From: Cypionkella psychrotolerans
Lineage (GTDB): Bacteria; Pseudomonadota; Alphaproteobacteria; Rhodobacterales; Rhodobacteraceae
Reading direction: 5' to 3'
DNA: 64,000 nt
NCBI RefSeq assembly: GCF_001294535.1
Contig: NZ_LGIC01000035.1
Location: 23,547-87,546, forward strand
The notes under the pieces are model-generated. The model was not told the origin of the DNA and made no database searches. It was given only the letters and a program-made list of their open reading frames with translations. The translations under genes and the position numbers were made by a program. Below are positions 16,939 through 27,102 of the stretch, one piece after another; the first letter of the stretch is position 1; each line of letters opens with the position of its first letter.

Positions 16939-17688
16939 ATGCTCCCCCTAACCCAACACCGCGCCGCCCGCCTGAAAGCCCTGCAAGCCGAGGACGGCTG
17001 GCTCAACCTCACCGACCGGGTCGAGCTTACCCCCGGCCCCCAATCCGCAGGCACCGCCCCCGATAATCAAATCCACCTCTCCACCGGTCCCGCCCATCTC
17101 GGCCTGATCGACCACACCACCGAAACCCTGACACCCCCCGGTGCCGCCCCGATCCCCTTCCTCCCCACCCCAGCAGGCTTCCCCCAACTCCGCACTGAAA
17201 CCCTCCTGCTAGAACTCCACACCGTAGACGGCACCCCAGCCCTCCGCGTCCGCGACCTCACCCTGCCACGCCAAGCAACGCTCCACTACTTCCCCACCAA
17301 CCCATCCTTGATCATCCGCGCCCGCTGGCAAACCCTGCCCACCCCGATCCAACAATCCATCGACCAAAAAGGCGGCGCGCAAACCACTGTCCAACTCACC
17401 CACACCGCGCATTTCACCTACCAAAGCCACGCCATCACGCTGCTTGCGACCCATTGGAAAGACGGCAAACCCATGTTCGTGATCCGTGACCAGACCAGCG
17501 GAAAAGAAACCTACCCCGCCTCGCGATTCCTGATCGGTGAGGACGCGACCGACACCGAAATCACCCTCGATTTCAACCGCGCCTTCACCCCGCCCTGCGG
17601 CTTCACCGATTTCGCGATCTGCCCGCTGCCGCCTCGCGACAATATCCTGCCGTTTCGGGTTGAGGCTGGCGAGCGCCTGACACCATAA
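16939..17688 (+). CDS. DUF1684 family protein
   Basis: This 249-residue protein matches DUF1684: a central [13 protein letters not shown] segment, a beta-rich middle with [20 protein letters not shown], then [23 protein letters not shown], the family's most conserved block. The role is unknown; members are found singly in many bacteria. The start at 16939 follows AAGG; an in-frame ATG at 16912 sits inside the terminator-like hairpin and is less likely. Codon use is extremely C-rich in the third position. Confidence 0.85.
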   Translation: MLPLTQHRAARLKALQAEDGWLNLTDRVELTPGPQSAGTAPDNQIHLSTGPAHLGLIDHTTETLTPPGAAPIPFLPTPAGFPQLRTETLLLELHTVDGTPALRVRDLTLPRQATLHYFPTNPSLIIRARWQTLPTPIQQSIDQKGGAQTTVQLTHTAHFTYQSHAITLLATHWKDGKPMFVIRDQTSGKETYPASRFLIGEDATDTEITLDFNRAFTPPCGFTDFAICPLPPRDNILPFRVEAGERLTP

Positions 17689-17747
17689 TTTCACTTGCAT
17701 CTGCCCCCCCCAAACGCCACATCTGCGCCACCAAAACGGAGGCAGCC

Positions 17748-18776
17748 ATGACCCATCGCATCGCCATTCTCGGAGCTTCAGGTTACACTGGTGCCGAGCT
17801 TGTCCGCCTGATCGCCACGCATCCCGAGATGAAAATAGTTGCGCTTTCTGCCGACCGTAAAGCGGGGATGGCGATGGCCGAAGTCTTTCCGTTCCTGCGT
17901 CACCTTGATCTTCCGCGCTTGCAAAAGATTGATGAGATCGACTTTTCAGGCGTTGATCTGTGTTTCTGCGCGCTGCCCCACGCGACCACCCAAGTTGTCA
18001 TCTCGGCCCTGCCGCGCGATTTGAAGATTGTCGATTTGTCGGCTGACTTCCGGCTGCGTGATCCGGCAGAGTATGAGAAGTGGTATGGCCAAGCCCACAC
18101 AGCCACCGACCTGCAAAAAGAAGCCGTCTATGGTCTGACCGAGTTTTACCGCGACGATATCCGCAAGGGGCGTCTGGTGGCAGGGACGGGTTGCAACGCC
18201 GCGACCGGGCAGTACGCGCTGCGGCCGCTAATTTCGGCGGGGGTGATTGATCTGGACCATATCCTGATCGACCTTAAAGCCGGAGTATCCGGGGCTGGGC
18301 GGTCGCTAAAGGAAAACCTGCTGCACGCGGAACTTTCCGGCGGCACGCATACCTATTCGATGGGTGGCAAGCACCGCCATTTGGGCGAGTTTGATCAGGA
18401 GTTTTCTAAACTCGCCGGACGGCCTGTTCATATTCAGTTTTCGCCGCATCTGCTGCCGATGAACCGCGGGATTCTGGCGACCACCTATGTGCAGGGCGAC
18501 GCGAAGGTCATTCATCAGGTGCTGACCGACGTTTATGCAGCCGAGCCGTTCTTGCAGGTGCTACCCTTTGGCGCACTCCCCTCGACGCGCGACATTGCAG
18601 GCTCTAACTACTGCCATATCGGCGTGGTCGGGGATCGGGTTCCGGGCCGCGCTGTGGTGGTGGCTGTGTTGGACAATCTGACGAAAGGCTCGTCGGGGCA
18701 GGCGATCCAGAACGCCAATCTGATGCTGGGAATTGAGGAAACGTCGGGGCTGATGTTAGCACCGATGTTCCCGTAA
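17748..18776 (+). CDS. argC: N-acetyl-gamma-glutamyl-phosphate reductase
   Basis: A 342-residue enzyme that reduces N-acetylglutamyl phosphate to the semialdehyde in arginine synthesis, using NADPH. It has the nucleotide motif [13 protein letters not shown] (residues 8-20), the catalytic cysteine in [16 protein letters not shown] (near residue 149) and the late GxxKHRHxxE-like segment [16 protein letters not shown] precedes the ATG. ccmE follows after nine bases. Confidence 0.95.
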   Translation: MTHRIAILGASGYTGAELVRLIATHPEMKIVALSADRKAGMAMAEVFPFLRHLDLPRLQKIDEIDFSGVDLCFCALPHATTQVVISALPRDLKIVDLSADFRLRDPAEYEKWYGQAHTATDLQKEAVYGLTEFYRDDIRKGRLVAGTGCNAATGQYALRPLISAGVIDLDHILIDLKAGVSGAGRSLKENLLHAELSGGTHTYSMGGKHRHLGEFDQEFSKLAGRPVHIQFSPHLLPMNRGILATTYVQGDAKVIHQVLTDVYAAEPFLQVLPFGALPSTRDIAGSNYCHIGVVGDRVPGRAVVVAVLDNLTKGSSGQAIQNANLMLGIEETSGLMLAPMFP

Positions 18777-18785
18777 GGGGCTGAT

Positions 18786-19238
18786 ATGGCTGGGTTAAAG
18801 GGGCTAAAAAAACGCCGCCGCGTGCAGTTGATCCTGTTTGCATTTGTGCTGCTGGCGGCCTCAACCGCGCTGATTGGCTATGCCATGCGCGACGGTATCA
18901 ACTTTTTCCGCTCGCCCAGTCAGGTTCTGTCCGATCCGCCGCGCGCGGGTGAGGTGTTTCGCATCGGCGGGCTGGTCGAAAAGGGCACCTTGGTGCGCGG
19001 GCAGGGGGAAACGATCACCTTCAGCGTGACCGATACCAACAAGACCGTGCCTGTGAAGTTTACCGGAGTTCTGCCCGATCTGTTTGCCGAAGGCGCGGGC
19101 ATGGTCGGCACCGGAGAGATGGAGGGCGATACCTTTGTCGCCAGTGAAATTCTCGCAAAGCATGATGAGAATTACATGCCAAAAGAGGTGGTTGACGCTT
19201 TGAAAGCGCAGGGCGTTTACGTCGCGCCGCAGAAGTAG
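18786..19238 (+). CDS. ccmE: cytochrome c maturation heme chaperone CcmE
   Basis: This 150-residue protein has one N-terminal membrane anchor (about residues 13-33) and a periplasmic OB-fold. The heme-binding histidine is H126 in the motif KHDENYMP, with Y130 as likely ligand. CcmE carries heme covalently in the periplasm before transfer to apocytochromes c. The other ccm genes are not in this window. It lies nine bases after argC. Confidence 0.96.
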   Translation: MAGLKGLKKRRRVQLILFAFVLLAASTALIGYAMRDGINFFRSPSQVLSDPPRAGEVFRIGGLVEKGTLVRGQGETITFSVTDTNKTVPVKFTGVLPDLFAEGAGMVGTGEMEGDTFVASEILAKHDENYMPKEVVDALKAQGVYVAPQK

Positions 19239-19323
19239 TTCTGCAGTACCAGCGCGCGCTTCACTCGCAGCAGGTTAACCGCTTCGCGCCAGCATAGCCC
19301 CCGGCAATCCAAGGGGAGATGCG

Positions 19324-19935
19324 ATGAAATCTGTGCGGGAACTGGCGGCTGAGATTGTCGCGCGCGAGGGCGGTTTTGTGAACGATCCCGATGATCCGGG
19401 CGGCGCCACAAACCACGGAGTTACCCTGAATACCCTGCGGCGATTGGGGATTGATATCACCCGCGACACGCGCATTGATGTGACCGATGTGCGGGCGCTG
19501 ACCCCCGCCCAAGCGGTTGATATCTATGTCGAACATTGCTACCGGCGCACTGGCATTGGCGCGCTGCCCGAGGTCTTGCAAGCGTCCGTTTTCGATATGT
19601 ATGTCAACGCAGGCGCAAATGCGGTGAAGGTGTTGCAGCGGTTGCTGACCAGCATGGGATTTCCCTGCAATGCGGATGCTCAGATTGGTCCGCAGACCAT
19701 TCGCGCGGCGCAGATGGCCGCAGAAGCTGCCCCCAGCCACCTTGCAGACGCCTACGGAATTGCACGGCGGAATTATTATTACGCTCTGGCCGATGCCCGT
19801 CCCGCCAGCCGTAAATATGCGCGCCGCCGTGATGGCGGCAAGGGCGGTTGGATCACGCGCGCCGAGGAGTTTATCGCGCCGAAATATCGGCTGACAGAGG
19901 CGCAACATCACGCACGGGTGGCAGCATGGGATTGA
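19324..19935 (+). CDS. GH108 N-acetylmuramidase (GTA-type endolysin)
   Basis: This 203-residue protein has the GH108 domain: REGGFVNDPDDPGGATNHGVT, where E15 of the EGG motif is the expected catalytic acid, then a C-terminal peptidoglycan-binding part (about residues 100-190). No signal peptide is visible, so export should depend on a holin, and a holin gene overlaps its end by ten bases. The endolysin-holin pair matches the lysis genes of Rhodobacter GTA, which sit apart from the GTA structural cluster. Confidence 0.9.
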   Translation: MKSVRELAAEIVAREGGFVNDPDDPGGATNHGVTLNTLRRLGIDITRDTRIDVTDVRALTPAQAVDIYVEHCYRRTGIGALPEVLQASVFDMYVNAGANAVKVLQRLLTSMGFPCNADAQIGPQTIRAAQMAAEAAPSHLADAYGIARRNYYYALADARPASRKYARRRDGGKGGWITRAEEFIAPKYRLTEAQHHARVAAWD

Positions 19936-20411
19936 TCGGCACAGTTTTGAACGCGCCGGGTGCGGTGGCGGCTTTGGGCGATGCCGCCAAGGGCGTGGCA
20001 GAGGTGTTCGTCCCGTCGGCGACCAAGCGGATGGAGCTGTCGGCACAGGCGCAAGCGGCGGCGTTAGAGCAATTTGGTGATGAATTCAGCAACGCCTCGA
20101 CCAGTGGTTTCGACCGCTTGATTAACGGGTTAAACCGCCTGCCGCGCCCGCTTCTGGCGTTTGGCACCATTGGTCTGTTCGTTTATGCGATGATTGACCC
20201 GCCGGATTTTGCTTTGCGTATGATGGGGTTGAATGCGGTGCCGGAACCGCTTTGGTGGCTGCTCGGTGCAGTCGTGGCGTTTTACTTTGGCGCGCGTGAG
20301 ACACATTACTTTCGCAATCGCCCGGTCAGCGTGACTGCGGGGCTGAATCCAACCACCGCGGCCTCTGATGCCAATCCCGCCTTGGATGATTGGCGTTTTG
20401 AGCAAAACTAG
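19926..20411 (+). CDS. GTA-type holin (three-segment)
   Basis: A 161-residue protein whose central [27 protein letters not shown] and [23 protein letters not shown] segments match the GTA/3TM holin family. An N-terminal alanine-rich amphipathic region precedes them. Holins form membrane lesions that let the muramidase reach the wall. The start lies inside the end of the muramidase gene. No phage structural genes are near, which favours a GTA rather than a prophage role. Confidence 0.85.
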   Translation: MGLIGTVLNAPGAVAALGDAAKGVAEVFVPSATKRMELSAQAQAAALEQFGDEFSNASTSGFDRLINGLNRLPRPLLAFGTIGLFVYAMIDPPDFALRMMGLNAVPEPLWWLLGAVVAFYFGARETHYFRNRPVSVTAGLNPTTAASDANPALDDWRFEQN

Positions 20412-20499
20412 CCGCCTAAACGGCCCCAAAACCGGGGCTGTCCTTGACCTGTCTTGCTGGCTCTGGCATTGCCAAACCAACGAGACAGGAATTGATCAA

Positions 20500-22245
20500 A
20501 TGAACCTCTTTGCCGAAATCCGCAGCTTGGTGACCGACAGCCTGACGGCTTTGGCCGCCGAGGGCGTTTTGCCCACTGGTCTGGACTTTGCACAGGTGGC
20601 GGTCGAGCCGCCGCGCGATCCGGCGCATGGCGATATGGCGACCAATGCGGCGATGGTGTTGGCGAAACCCGCCGGTATGCAGCCGCGTGCGATTGCCGAG
20701 GCTTTGGCTGCCAAGCTGGTGCTGGACCCGCGCCTGACCGGGGCCGAAGTGGCGGGGCCAGGGTTCTTGAACCTGCGGCTGGCGGCGAATGTCTGGCAGG
20801 GCGTGGTGAAAGCGGCGCTGACGGAAGGGTTGGCGTTTGGCAAATCCAGTGCTGGGGCAGGGCGCAAAGTCAACGTCGAGTTCGTCTCTGCCAACCCGAC
20901 TGGCCCGATGCATGTCGGGCACGTGCGCGGTGCCGTGTTCGGAGATGCGCTGGCGCGGCTACTGGCATTCTCGGGCTGGAATGTCACCCGCGAATATTAC
21001 ATCAACGATGCAGGCGCGCAGGTTGATGTGTTGGCGCGCTCGGCTTACGAGCGGTATCGTGAGGCCAATGGGCTGGAGCCTGAAATCCGCGAGGGGCTTT
21101 ATCCCGGCGATTATCTGATCCCGGTGGGCGAGGCGTTGAAGGCGAAATTCGGCACCAGTCTGCTCGATAAGGGCGAGGAGGTCTGGCTGGCCGACATTCG
21201 CGAAATCGCGTCTGAGATGATGATGGAAGAAATTCGCGGCGATCTGGCGGCTTTGGGCGTCAAGATGGACGTATATTCGTCGGAAAAGGCGCTGTATGGC
21301 ACCGGGCAGATTGAGGCTGCGATCCAAGCCCTGCGTGACATGGATCTGATCTATGAAGGCACGCTGGAACCGCCGAAGGGTAAGCTTCTGGAAGACTGGG
21401 AACCCCGTGTCCAGACCCTGTTCCGTTCCTCTGCGCATGGAGATGACAGCGACCGCCCGGTGATGAAATCAGATGGATCGTGGACCTATTTTGCCCCCGA
21501 CATAGCCTATCACTACAACAAGGTGCAGCGCGGTTTTGACGAGCTGATCGACATTTTTGGTGCCGATCACGGCGGATATGTCAAGCGGATGAAGGCGGCG
21601 GTTTCGGCCCTGTCCAATGGTAAAGTTCCGTTGGATATCAAGCTGGTGCAGCTGGTGAAGCTTTATAAGAATGGCGAGCCGTTCAAGATGTCAAAGCGGG
21701 CAGGCACCTTTGTGACCCTCCGCGATGTGGTCGAACAAGCGGGCGCGGATGTGACCCGCTTTATGATGCTGACCCGCAAGAACGACGTGACCTTGGATTT
21801 CGATTTCGCCAAGGTGCTGGAGCAGTCGAAAGACAACCCGGTGTTCTATGTGCAATATGCCAATGCCCGGATCAACTCGGTGCTGCGCAAGTCGCGTGAG
21901 GCCGGGATTGATTGCAGCGATGCGGCTTTGGCAAACGCCGATCTGGCCATTCTGAGCCACCCTGCTGAGATCGCTATGGCGCAGAAACTCGCCGAATGGC
22001 CGCGCTTGGTCGAGATCGCCGCCAAGGGCAACGAGCCGCACCGTATTGCGTTTTACCTCTATGAACTGGCGTCCGAATTCCATTCGCTTTGGAACAAAGG
22101 CAACGATGATACCAGCCTGCGCTTTATCCAGGAGGGTAATGCGGCAACATCTTCGGCGAAAATCGCCCTCGCGCGTGCCACGGGCGTTGTGATTTCGGCC
22201 GGCCTTGGTATCCTTGGCGTCACTCCGGTTGAGGAAATGCGGTAA
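20500..22245 (+). CDS. argS: arginyl-tRNA synthetase
   Basis: A 581-residue class I synthetase that charges tRNA-Arg. An N-terminal additional domain (about residues 1-110) is followed by the catalytic core with [18 protein letters not shown] (HIGH-type motif), the [14 protein letters not shown] motif and a C-terminal anticodon-binding helical domain. AGGA precedes the ATG at 20500; the longer frame upstream has no family match. It heads a run of tightly spaced genes through scpB. Confidence 0.96.
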   Translation: MNLFAEIRSLVTDSLTALAAEGVLPTGLDFAQVAVEPPRDPAHGDMATNAAMVLAKPAGMQPRAIAEALAAKLVLDPRLTGAEVAGPGFLNLRLAANVWQGVVKAALTEGLAFGKSSAGAGRKVNVEFVSANPTGPMHVGHVRGAVFGDALARLLAFSGWNVTREYYINDAGAQVDVLARSAYERYREANGLEPEIREGLYPGDYLIPVGEALKAKFGTSLLDKGEEVWLADIREIASEMMMEEIRGDLAALGVKMDVYSSEKALYGTGQIEAAIQALRDMDLIYEGTLEPPKGKLLEDWEPRVQTLFRSSAHGDDSDRPVMKSDGSWTYFAPDIAYHYNKVQRGFDELIDIFGADHGGYVKRMKAAVSALSNGKVPLDIKLVQLVKLYKNGEPFKMSKRAGTFVTLRDVVEQAGADVTRFMMLTRKNDVTLDFDFAKVLEQSKDNPVFYVQYANARINSVLRKSREAGIDCSDAALANADLAILSHPAEIAMAQKLAEWPRLVEIAAKGNEPHRIAFYLYELASEFHSLWNKGNDDTSLRFIQEGNAATSSAKIALARATGVVISAGLGILGVTPVEEMR

Positions 22246-22329
22246 GTGTCAAGGTCTGACCAGCCCGACCGGAGAGGGCAAAATAACAAGCAGGGGTGGC
22301 ATGTATCGCCCTTGCACGCGAGGCAAGAC

Positions 22330-23403
22330 ATGGCGGACGTGGATTTCGATGAGTTCGACGGCGGTTATGCCGAGCATGAGATAGCCTCTGGCTATGCGAC
22401 GGGGCGCGCCCGCGCGATGATAAACTTGGCCGGGGCCGCCTGTTCCGTGGCTTTGGTGATTGGGCTTGGCGTCTGGGGCTATAAACTGGCGGTGCGTGAT
22501 GTTTCCGGCATCCCGGTGGTCCGCGCGCTGGAAGGCCCGCTGCGTATCGCGCCCGATAATCCCGGTGGCGATGTGGCGATGCATCAGGGTCTATCGGTCA
22601 ACGCTGTGGCTGCTGCCGGAACCGCTTTGCCTTTGCCGGATAAACTGATCCTTGCGCCGAAAGAGGTGGCTTTGACAGCAGAAGATCAAGCAGGCACCGC
22701 TGAATTGTCGCAACTGCCTGCCGCCGATCCTTTGGCAAGTGGTGCCGAAGTGGTCGAGGTGGCACCGCAGGCTCAGGTAAGCCTTGCGCCCGTTGAGATT
22801 GCTCCGTCTGCTATGCCCGAGGTTGCTCCCAGTGCCGGGGGGGCGGATGCGACAAGCCTTGCGGTCACTGCACCTTTGCCTGCGACCCAGGAAGACGCAG
22901 TTGCCGCAGCCCTCGCCGCCGCTTTGGCGGACGGAGAAACCGCAGAAGGCGGGTTGAGTGAGGCCGAGGTTGCCGCCGCCGATCCGGTGAAGTCAGTGCG
23001 CCCGAGGCTGCGTCCAGCCAGCCGTAGCGCCGCTGCGGTCGCAGCCGTTGAACCCGCAGCCGCCACCGCCGAAGCTGCACCGGAGGCTGCCGCTCAGGTT
23101 CCCGTCGCAACAACCACCGCCGTGGCTGAAATCGACCCCAGCACTATCCCCGCGGGCACCCGGCTGGTACAGCTCGGGGCCTTCGACGATGAGGTGAGTG
23201 CGCGTGCCGAATGGGCCAAGCTGCAAGCCGACTTCCCGGATCTGCTGCCGGGCAAAGCCATGGTCGTGCAGTCGGCGCAAAGTGGCGGGCGTACCTTCTA
23301 CCGCTTGCGCGCGCATGGTTTTGCCGACGAAGATGTGGCGCGGCAATTCTGCGCCGCGATGCTGGCTCAAAACGCCTCGTGCATCCCGGTTGCCCAAAAA
23401 TGA
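22330..23403 (+). CDS. SPOR-domain membrane protein
   Basis: A 357-residue protein with a charged N-terminal cytoplasmic part, one membrane segment (about residues 33-57), a long alanine/proline/valine-rich periplasmic linker and a C-terminal SPOR domain (about 275-355; VQLGAFDDEVSARAEWAKL). SPOR domains bind peptidoglycan lacking stem peptides at division sites. The start at 22330 (GAGG site) is preferred; a GTG at 22246 directly after argS would add 28 residues. The stop overlaps nagZ (ATGA), linking it to cell-wall recycling. Confidence 0.85.
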   Translation: MADVDFDEFDGGYAEHEIASGYATGRARAMINLAGAACSVALVIGLGVWGYKLAVRDVSGIPVVRALEGPLRIAPDNPGGDVAMHQGLSVNAVAAAGTALPLPDKLILAPKEVALTAEDQAGTAELSQLPAADPLASGAEVVEVAPQAQVSLAPVEIAPSAMPEVAPSAGGADATSLAVTAPLPATQEDAVAAALAAALADGETAEGGLSEAEVAAADPVKSVRPRLRPASRSAAAVAAVEPAAATAEAAPEAAAQVPVATTTAVAEIDPSTIPAGTRLVQLGAFDDEVSARAEWAKLQADFPDLLPGKAMVVQSAQSGGRTFYRLRAHGFADEDVARQFCAAMLAQNASCIPVAQK

Positions 23404-24407
23404 TCGGCTCTGGTGCCGCGATCTTCGGCTGTGCCGGGCTGACGCTGACCGCAGCTGAGCGGGATTTCTTCCGCGATTATGATCCGTTGGGTTTCATCGT
23501 GTTTGCGCGGAATGTTGAGACTCCTGAACAGCTTACCCGCCTGACTGCCGATTTGCGCGATAGCGTTGGCCGTGACGCCCCCATCCTTGTTGATCAAGAA
23601 GGTGGCCGCGTTCAGCGCCTGCGCGCGCCATACTGGCGTGAATGGGCCGCCCCGCTTGATACCGTAGAGAAAGCCGGAGCAAACGCCGCCCGCGTGATGG
23701 CGCTGCGTTCGCTGGTGATCGCTGCAGAACTCCGCGCCGTCGGCATTGACGCCAACTGCGCCCCTGTTGCTGACATTGCGGGCCCCAATACCCACCCGTT
23801 CCTGCGCAATCGCTGCTATGGCCAAGACGTTGAAACCGTCAGCCAAATCGCCCGCGCCGTCGCCGATGCGCATCTGGAGATGGGCGTGCTGCCGGTGGTC
23901 AAACACATGCCGGGGCATGGCCGATCCATCAACGACACCCACCACGATTTGCCCACTGTCACCACCGACCGCGCCACCCTGAACGCCACAGATTTCGCGC
24001 CGTTCCGCGCTTTGGCCGACCTGCCGATGGCGATGACGGCGCATATCATCTTCTCGGCCTATGACAGCCTGCCCGCCACCCAATCGCCCGCGATGATCAA
24101 AGCGATCCGCGATGAGATCGGCTTTGCGGGCCTGCTGATCACCGATGATCTGAACATGCAGGCGCTGGCGGGCAGCTTGGGGCAGCGGGCGGCGCGCTCG
24201 ATGACGGCGGGCTGCGATATTGCGCTGCATTGCAAGGGCGATATGGCCGAAATGCTGGAGGTCGCCGCTGCCGCAGGCGTGATGACGGCTGCCGCCCGTA
24301 CGCGTGCTGTGGCAGCGCTTGCGCAACGCCGTCCGGCGAAATCCGTTGACATCGCCGCGCTGGAGGCTGAGTTTTCGGCTCTGCTGGGCGAAGGTGCGCA
24401 TGGCTGA
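23400..24407 (+). CDS. nagZ: beta-N-acetylhexosaminidase
   Basis: This 335-residue GH3 enzyme removes N-acetylglucosamine from anhydro-muropeptides in the cytoplasm during wall recycling. The substrate and catalytic motifs KHMPGHGRSINDTHHDLP (about residues 166-183) and LLITDDLNMQAL, which carries the nucleophile region, are intact. DQEGGRVQRLR is also typical. The ATG at 23400 overlaps the SPOR gene stop; the frame continues far upstream only by chance. Confidence 0.94.
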   Translation: MIGSGAAIFGCAGLTLTAAERDFFRDYDPLGFIVFARNVETPEQLTRLTADLRDSVGRDAPILVDQEGGRVQRLRAPYWREWAAPLDTVEKAGANAARVMALRSLVIAAELRAVGIDANCAPVADIAGPNTHPFLRNRCYGQDVETVSQIARAVADAHLEMGVLPVVKHMPGHGRSINDTHHDLPTVTTDRATLNATDFAPFRALADLPMAMTAHIIFSAYDSLPATQSPAMIKAIRDEIGFAGLLITDDLNMQALAGSLGQRAARSMTAGCDIALHCKGDMAEMLEVAAAAGVMTAAARTRAVAALAQRRPAKSVDIAALEAEFSALLGEGAHG

Positions 24408-25197
24408 CACGGATACCGATGACTGGGCCGCTGCAGAGCGTATTCCGGCCGCCGAGAGGCTGGCCTCGGAAGCGCTGATCATTGATGTCGATGGTTTTGA
24501 GGGGCCGTTGGACCTTTTGTTGATGCTGTCGCGGACGCAAAAGGTCGATCTGCGCAAGATCTCGGTGCTGCAGCTGGCCGAGCAGTATCTGGTCTTCGTG
24601 CAGCGCGCGCAGGCGTTAAGGATTGAGCTTGCCGCAGATTATCTGGTGATGGCGGCTTGGCTCGCCTTTCTGAAGTCGCGACTGCTGCTACCGCCAGAAC
24701 CCGGTGAGGCGGGGCCTTCGGCTGAGGATTTGGCGGCGCATCTGGCCTTCCAGTTGGAGCGGCTGTCGGCCATGCGCGAGGCCGCTGCCCGCCTGATGGG
24801 GCGTGACCAGTTGGGACGTGATTTCTTTGCGCGGGGTGTGCCCGAGGATGTCACCCGCAAGGTCAATGTCAGCTATTCCGCCACGCTGCTCGATCTGATG
24901 CGCGCCTATGCCCGCATCCGAACCCGCGACGAATTCCGCCCCTATGCCTTTGATCGCAAAGACGTCTACACGATGGAAGACGCGTTGGAGCGGATGCGCG
25001 GCTTGCTGGGTTATGCCGGGGAATGGTCGGATTTGACCAGCTTCATGCCCGAAGGCTGGGAGGTTTCCCCCGCCCGTCGCAGATCGGCCACCGCCGCCCA
25101 TTTTGCGGCGATTTTGGAAATGGCCAAACGCGGCCAAGTGCAGATCAAACAGGGTGAAGTGTTTGCCCCGCTGATGATCCGCAGGACGGAACAATGA
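24400..25197 (+). CDS. scpA: segregation and condensation protein A
   Basis: A 265-residue kleisin subunit of the SMC-ScpAB condensin. The N-terminal FEGPLDLLLMLSRTQKVDL block (about residues 29-47) binds the SMC neck, and the C-terminal winged-helix region is present. It overlaps nagZ by eight bases and scpB by four (ATGA). This order is a common alphaproteobacterial block. Confidence 0.93.
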   Translation: MADTDTDDWAAAERIPAAERLASEALIIDVDGFEGPLDLLLMLSRTQKVDLRKISVLQLAEQYLVFVQRAQALRIELAADYLVMAAWLAFLKSRLLLPPEPGEAGPSAEDLAAHLAFQLERLSAMREAAARLMGRDQLGRDFFARGVPEDVTRKVNVSYSATLLDLMRAYARIRTRDEFRPYAFDRKDVYTMEDALERMRGLLGYAGEWSDLTSFMPEGWEVSPARRRSATAAHFAAILEMAKRGQVQIKQGEVFAPLMIRRTEQ

Positions 25198-25835
25198 CCG
25201 ATCCGATTGAGAAAAGCCTGTTCGAAGCGCCGCCGATGGGTGAGCAGGAACGTATGGTGGAAGCCATCCTGTTTGCCTCGACAGAGCCGGTGACTCTGGC
25301 CGAACTGGTCAAGCGGATGCCGCATGGCTGTGACCCCGCCGAGGCCCTGTTGACCCTGCGCCGTCGCTATGACGGGCGGGGGGTGAATATGGTCAAGGTT
25401 GGCGATGCCTATGCCTTCCGCACCGCTGCTGATCTTGGACATTTGATGCAAAAGGAAAGCGCCGAGCAGCGCAAACTGTCGCGCGCGGCGATTGAGACGC
25501 TGGCGATTGTGGCTTACCATCAGCCGGTGACGCGGGCCGAGATTGAGGAAATTCGCGGTGTCGCGGTCAGCCGGGGCACCGTGGACCAACTGTTGGAGTT
25601 GGACTGGATCAGGTTGGGGCGCAGGCGGATGACTCCGGGGCGTCCGGTGACCTTTGTGGTGACCGATCACTTCCTTGACCACTTCGGCCTTGAATCCGCC
25701 CGCGATCTGCCGGGGCTGAAAGAATTGCGCGCGGCTGGGCTTCTCGACAGTCGCCCCTTGCCGGGTGGGTTGACCACCCCATCTGAAGACGAAGAACAGC
25801 CCAGTACCGGGCAAAGCGAATTGTTTGAGGACTAA
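25194..25835 (+). CDS. scpB: segregation and condensation protein B
   Basis: This 213-residue partner of ScpA has two winged-helix domains: MVEAILFASTEPVTLAEL (near the N terminus) and TLAIVAYHQPVTRAEIEEIRGVAVSRGTVDQLLE (about residues 100-135), the hallmark of ScpB. The C-terminal tail is acidic. It is co-translated with scpA. Confidence 0.94.
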   Translation: MTDPIEKSLFEAPPMGEQERMVEAILFASTEPVTLAELVKRMPHGCDPAEALLTLRRRYDGRGVNMVKVGDAYAFRTAADLGHLMQKESAEQRKLSRAAIETLAIVAYHQPVTRAEIEEIRGVAVSRGTVDQLLELDWIRLGRRRMTPGRPVTFVVTDHFLDHFGLESARDLPGLKELRAAGLLDSRPLPGGLTTPSEDEEQPSTGQSELFED

Positions 25836-25838
25836 GCC

Positions 25839-26042
25839 ATGGACCGTATCATTCAGATGATCCTGAATAAACTCTTGGGGCGGCTGGTCAACACCGCCGT
25901 TAATAAGGGTGTTGATTATGCGGCTCGTAGGGGGAAGTCGCCCGATGATATGACGCCTGAAGATCACGCACAGGCCCGCGCGGGCAAGGAAATGGCGAAG
26001 CGCGCACGGCAAGCGGCCAAGCTGACCCGCCGCATCCGCTAA
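25839..26042 (+). CDS. conserved small basic protein after scpB (67 aa)
   Basis: A 67-residue protein with an amphipathic N-terminal segment (MDRIIQMILNKLLGRLVNTAVNKG), a GKSPDDMTPEDHAQ linker and a very basic C-terminal tail (KRARQAAKLTRRIR). GAGG precedes the ATG, four bases after the scpB stop, and a strong terminator follows, so it closes the operon. No named family comes to mind; the basic tail could bind nucleic acid, which is speculation. Confidence 0.7.
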   Translation: MDRIIQMILNKLLGRLVNTAVNKGVDYAARRGKSPDDMTPEDHAQARAGKEMAKRARQAAKLTRRIR

Positions 26043-26045
26043 AGC

Positions 26046-26072
26046 AAAAGGCCCGCCAGTGGCGGGCCTTTT
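26046..26072. terminator. bidirectional terminator
   Basis: An 8-bp GC stem (GGCCCGCC/GGCGGGCC, loop AGT) with AAAA on the left and TTTT on the right separates the argS-scpB operon from the convergent one-carbon cluster. Confidence 0.85.
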
Positions 26073-26090
26073 GGTACTGATCTAAAAGGC

Positions 26091-27068
26091 TTAGCGCGCG
26101 CGACGCCCACCGCGACGCCCTGACGTTGCCGCTGTTGCCGCAGCCGAAGCCTCGGCAAACGTCGCCCCAGCCTCGACAGCCTCCAGAACCTTCGCAAAGC
26201 GGATCCACTCGCCGCCATTGGCGTCATGGTTCATCAGGAAGTTGGCGGCGCGAATCGCCTCCATCTCGGGTAGGCGTACCGGGTTCATGATGGCGCTGGT
26301 CATGCCCGCGCCAATCGCCATCGGCAGGAAGGCGGCGTTGACGCCGTGACGGTGCGGCAGACCGAACGAGATGTTCGAGGCACCACAGGTGGTGTTGACG
26401 CCCAATTCTTCGCGCAGCCGGCGCACCAAGGCGAACACCTGCTGGCCAGCCGAGCCCATCGCACCCACAGGCATCACCAGCGGGTCAACCACGATGTCAT
26501 GCGCCGGGATGCCGAAATCGGCGGCGCGCTCGACGATCTTTTTCGCCACCGCAAACCGCACATCGGGGTCTTGCGAAATCCCGGTGTCATCGTTGGAAAT
26601 CGCCACCACCGGCACGTTGTATTTCTTCACCAGCGGCAGAACCAGTTCCATGCGGTCTTCTTCCCCCGTCACCGAGTTCAGCAGGGGGCGGCCCTCGCAA
26701 GACTGCAAGCCAGCCTCCAACGCGCCGGGAACCGAGCTGTCGATGCACAAAGGCACATCCACCACGGCCTGAATCCGTAGGATCAATTCGCGCATCAACG
26801 GCGGCTCGACAAAGTTATTGTCGGCATAGCGCGGATCTTCGGCCATTTTGTTGGTGAACACCGCCCCCGAGTTCACGTCCAGAATGTTGGCACCGCAAGC
26901 TACCTGCTCTAGCGCGTCACGCAGAACCGTTTCAAAATTGCCGGCTTCCATTTCGGCGGCCAGCTTTTTACGGCCCGTTGGGTTGATACGCTCACCGATC
27001 ACGCAGAACGGCTCGTCAAAACCGATGATCACGGTTTTTGTTTTGGATTCAATGACGGTACGGGTCAT
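26091..27068 (-). CDS. stand-alone pterin-binding methyltransferase (MetH-type methyltetrahydrofolate domain)
   Basis: This 325-residue protein is a pterin-binding TIM barrel with GERINPTGRKKL (near residue 25), GANILDVNSGA, PLCIDSSVPGALEAGL and NTTCGASNISFGLP, the pattern of the methyltetrahydrofolate-binding domain of MetH. The homocysteine and cobalamin domains are missing. Roseobacters are known to split methionine synthase into separate proteins, and this is probably that folate-binding part; a catabolic corrinoid methyltransferase role is the alternative. The glycine/arginine tail (SGRRGGRRAR) is unusual. It lies 34 bases after the MetF-like gene. Confidence 0.85.
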   Translation of the reverse strand: MTRTVIESKTKTVIIGFDEPFCVIGERINPTGRKKLAAEMEAGNFETVLRDALEQVACGANILDVNSGAVFTNKMAEDPRYADNNFVEPPLMRELILRIQAVVDVPLCIDSSVPGALEAGLQSCEGRPLLNSVTGEEDRMELVLPLVKKYNVPVVAISNDDTGISQDPDVRFAVAKKIVERAADFGIPAHDIVVDPLVMPVGAMGSAGQQVFALVRRLREELGVNTTCGASNISFGLPHRHGVNAAFLPMAIGAGMTSAIMNPVRLPEMEAIRAANFLMNHDANGGEWIRFAKVLEAVEAGATFAEASAAATAATSGRRGGRRAR

Positions 27069-27102
27069 TCTTAAACCTTCTCTTTAAGCGTTTGTGGGTT
27101 TC

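Noticed and set aside
23367..24557. 396-codon open frame on the minus strand
   Set aside because: It is opposite nagZ and the start of scpA; these are clearly the real genes.
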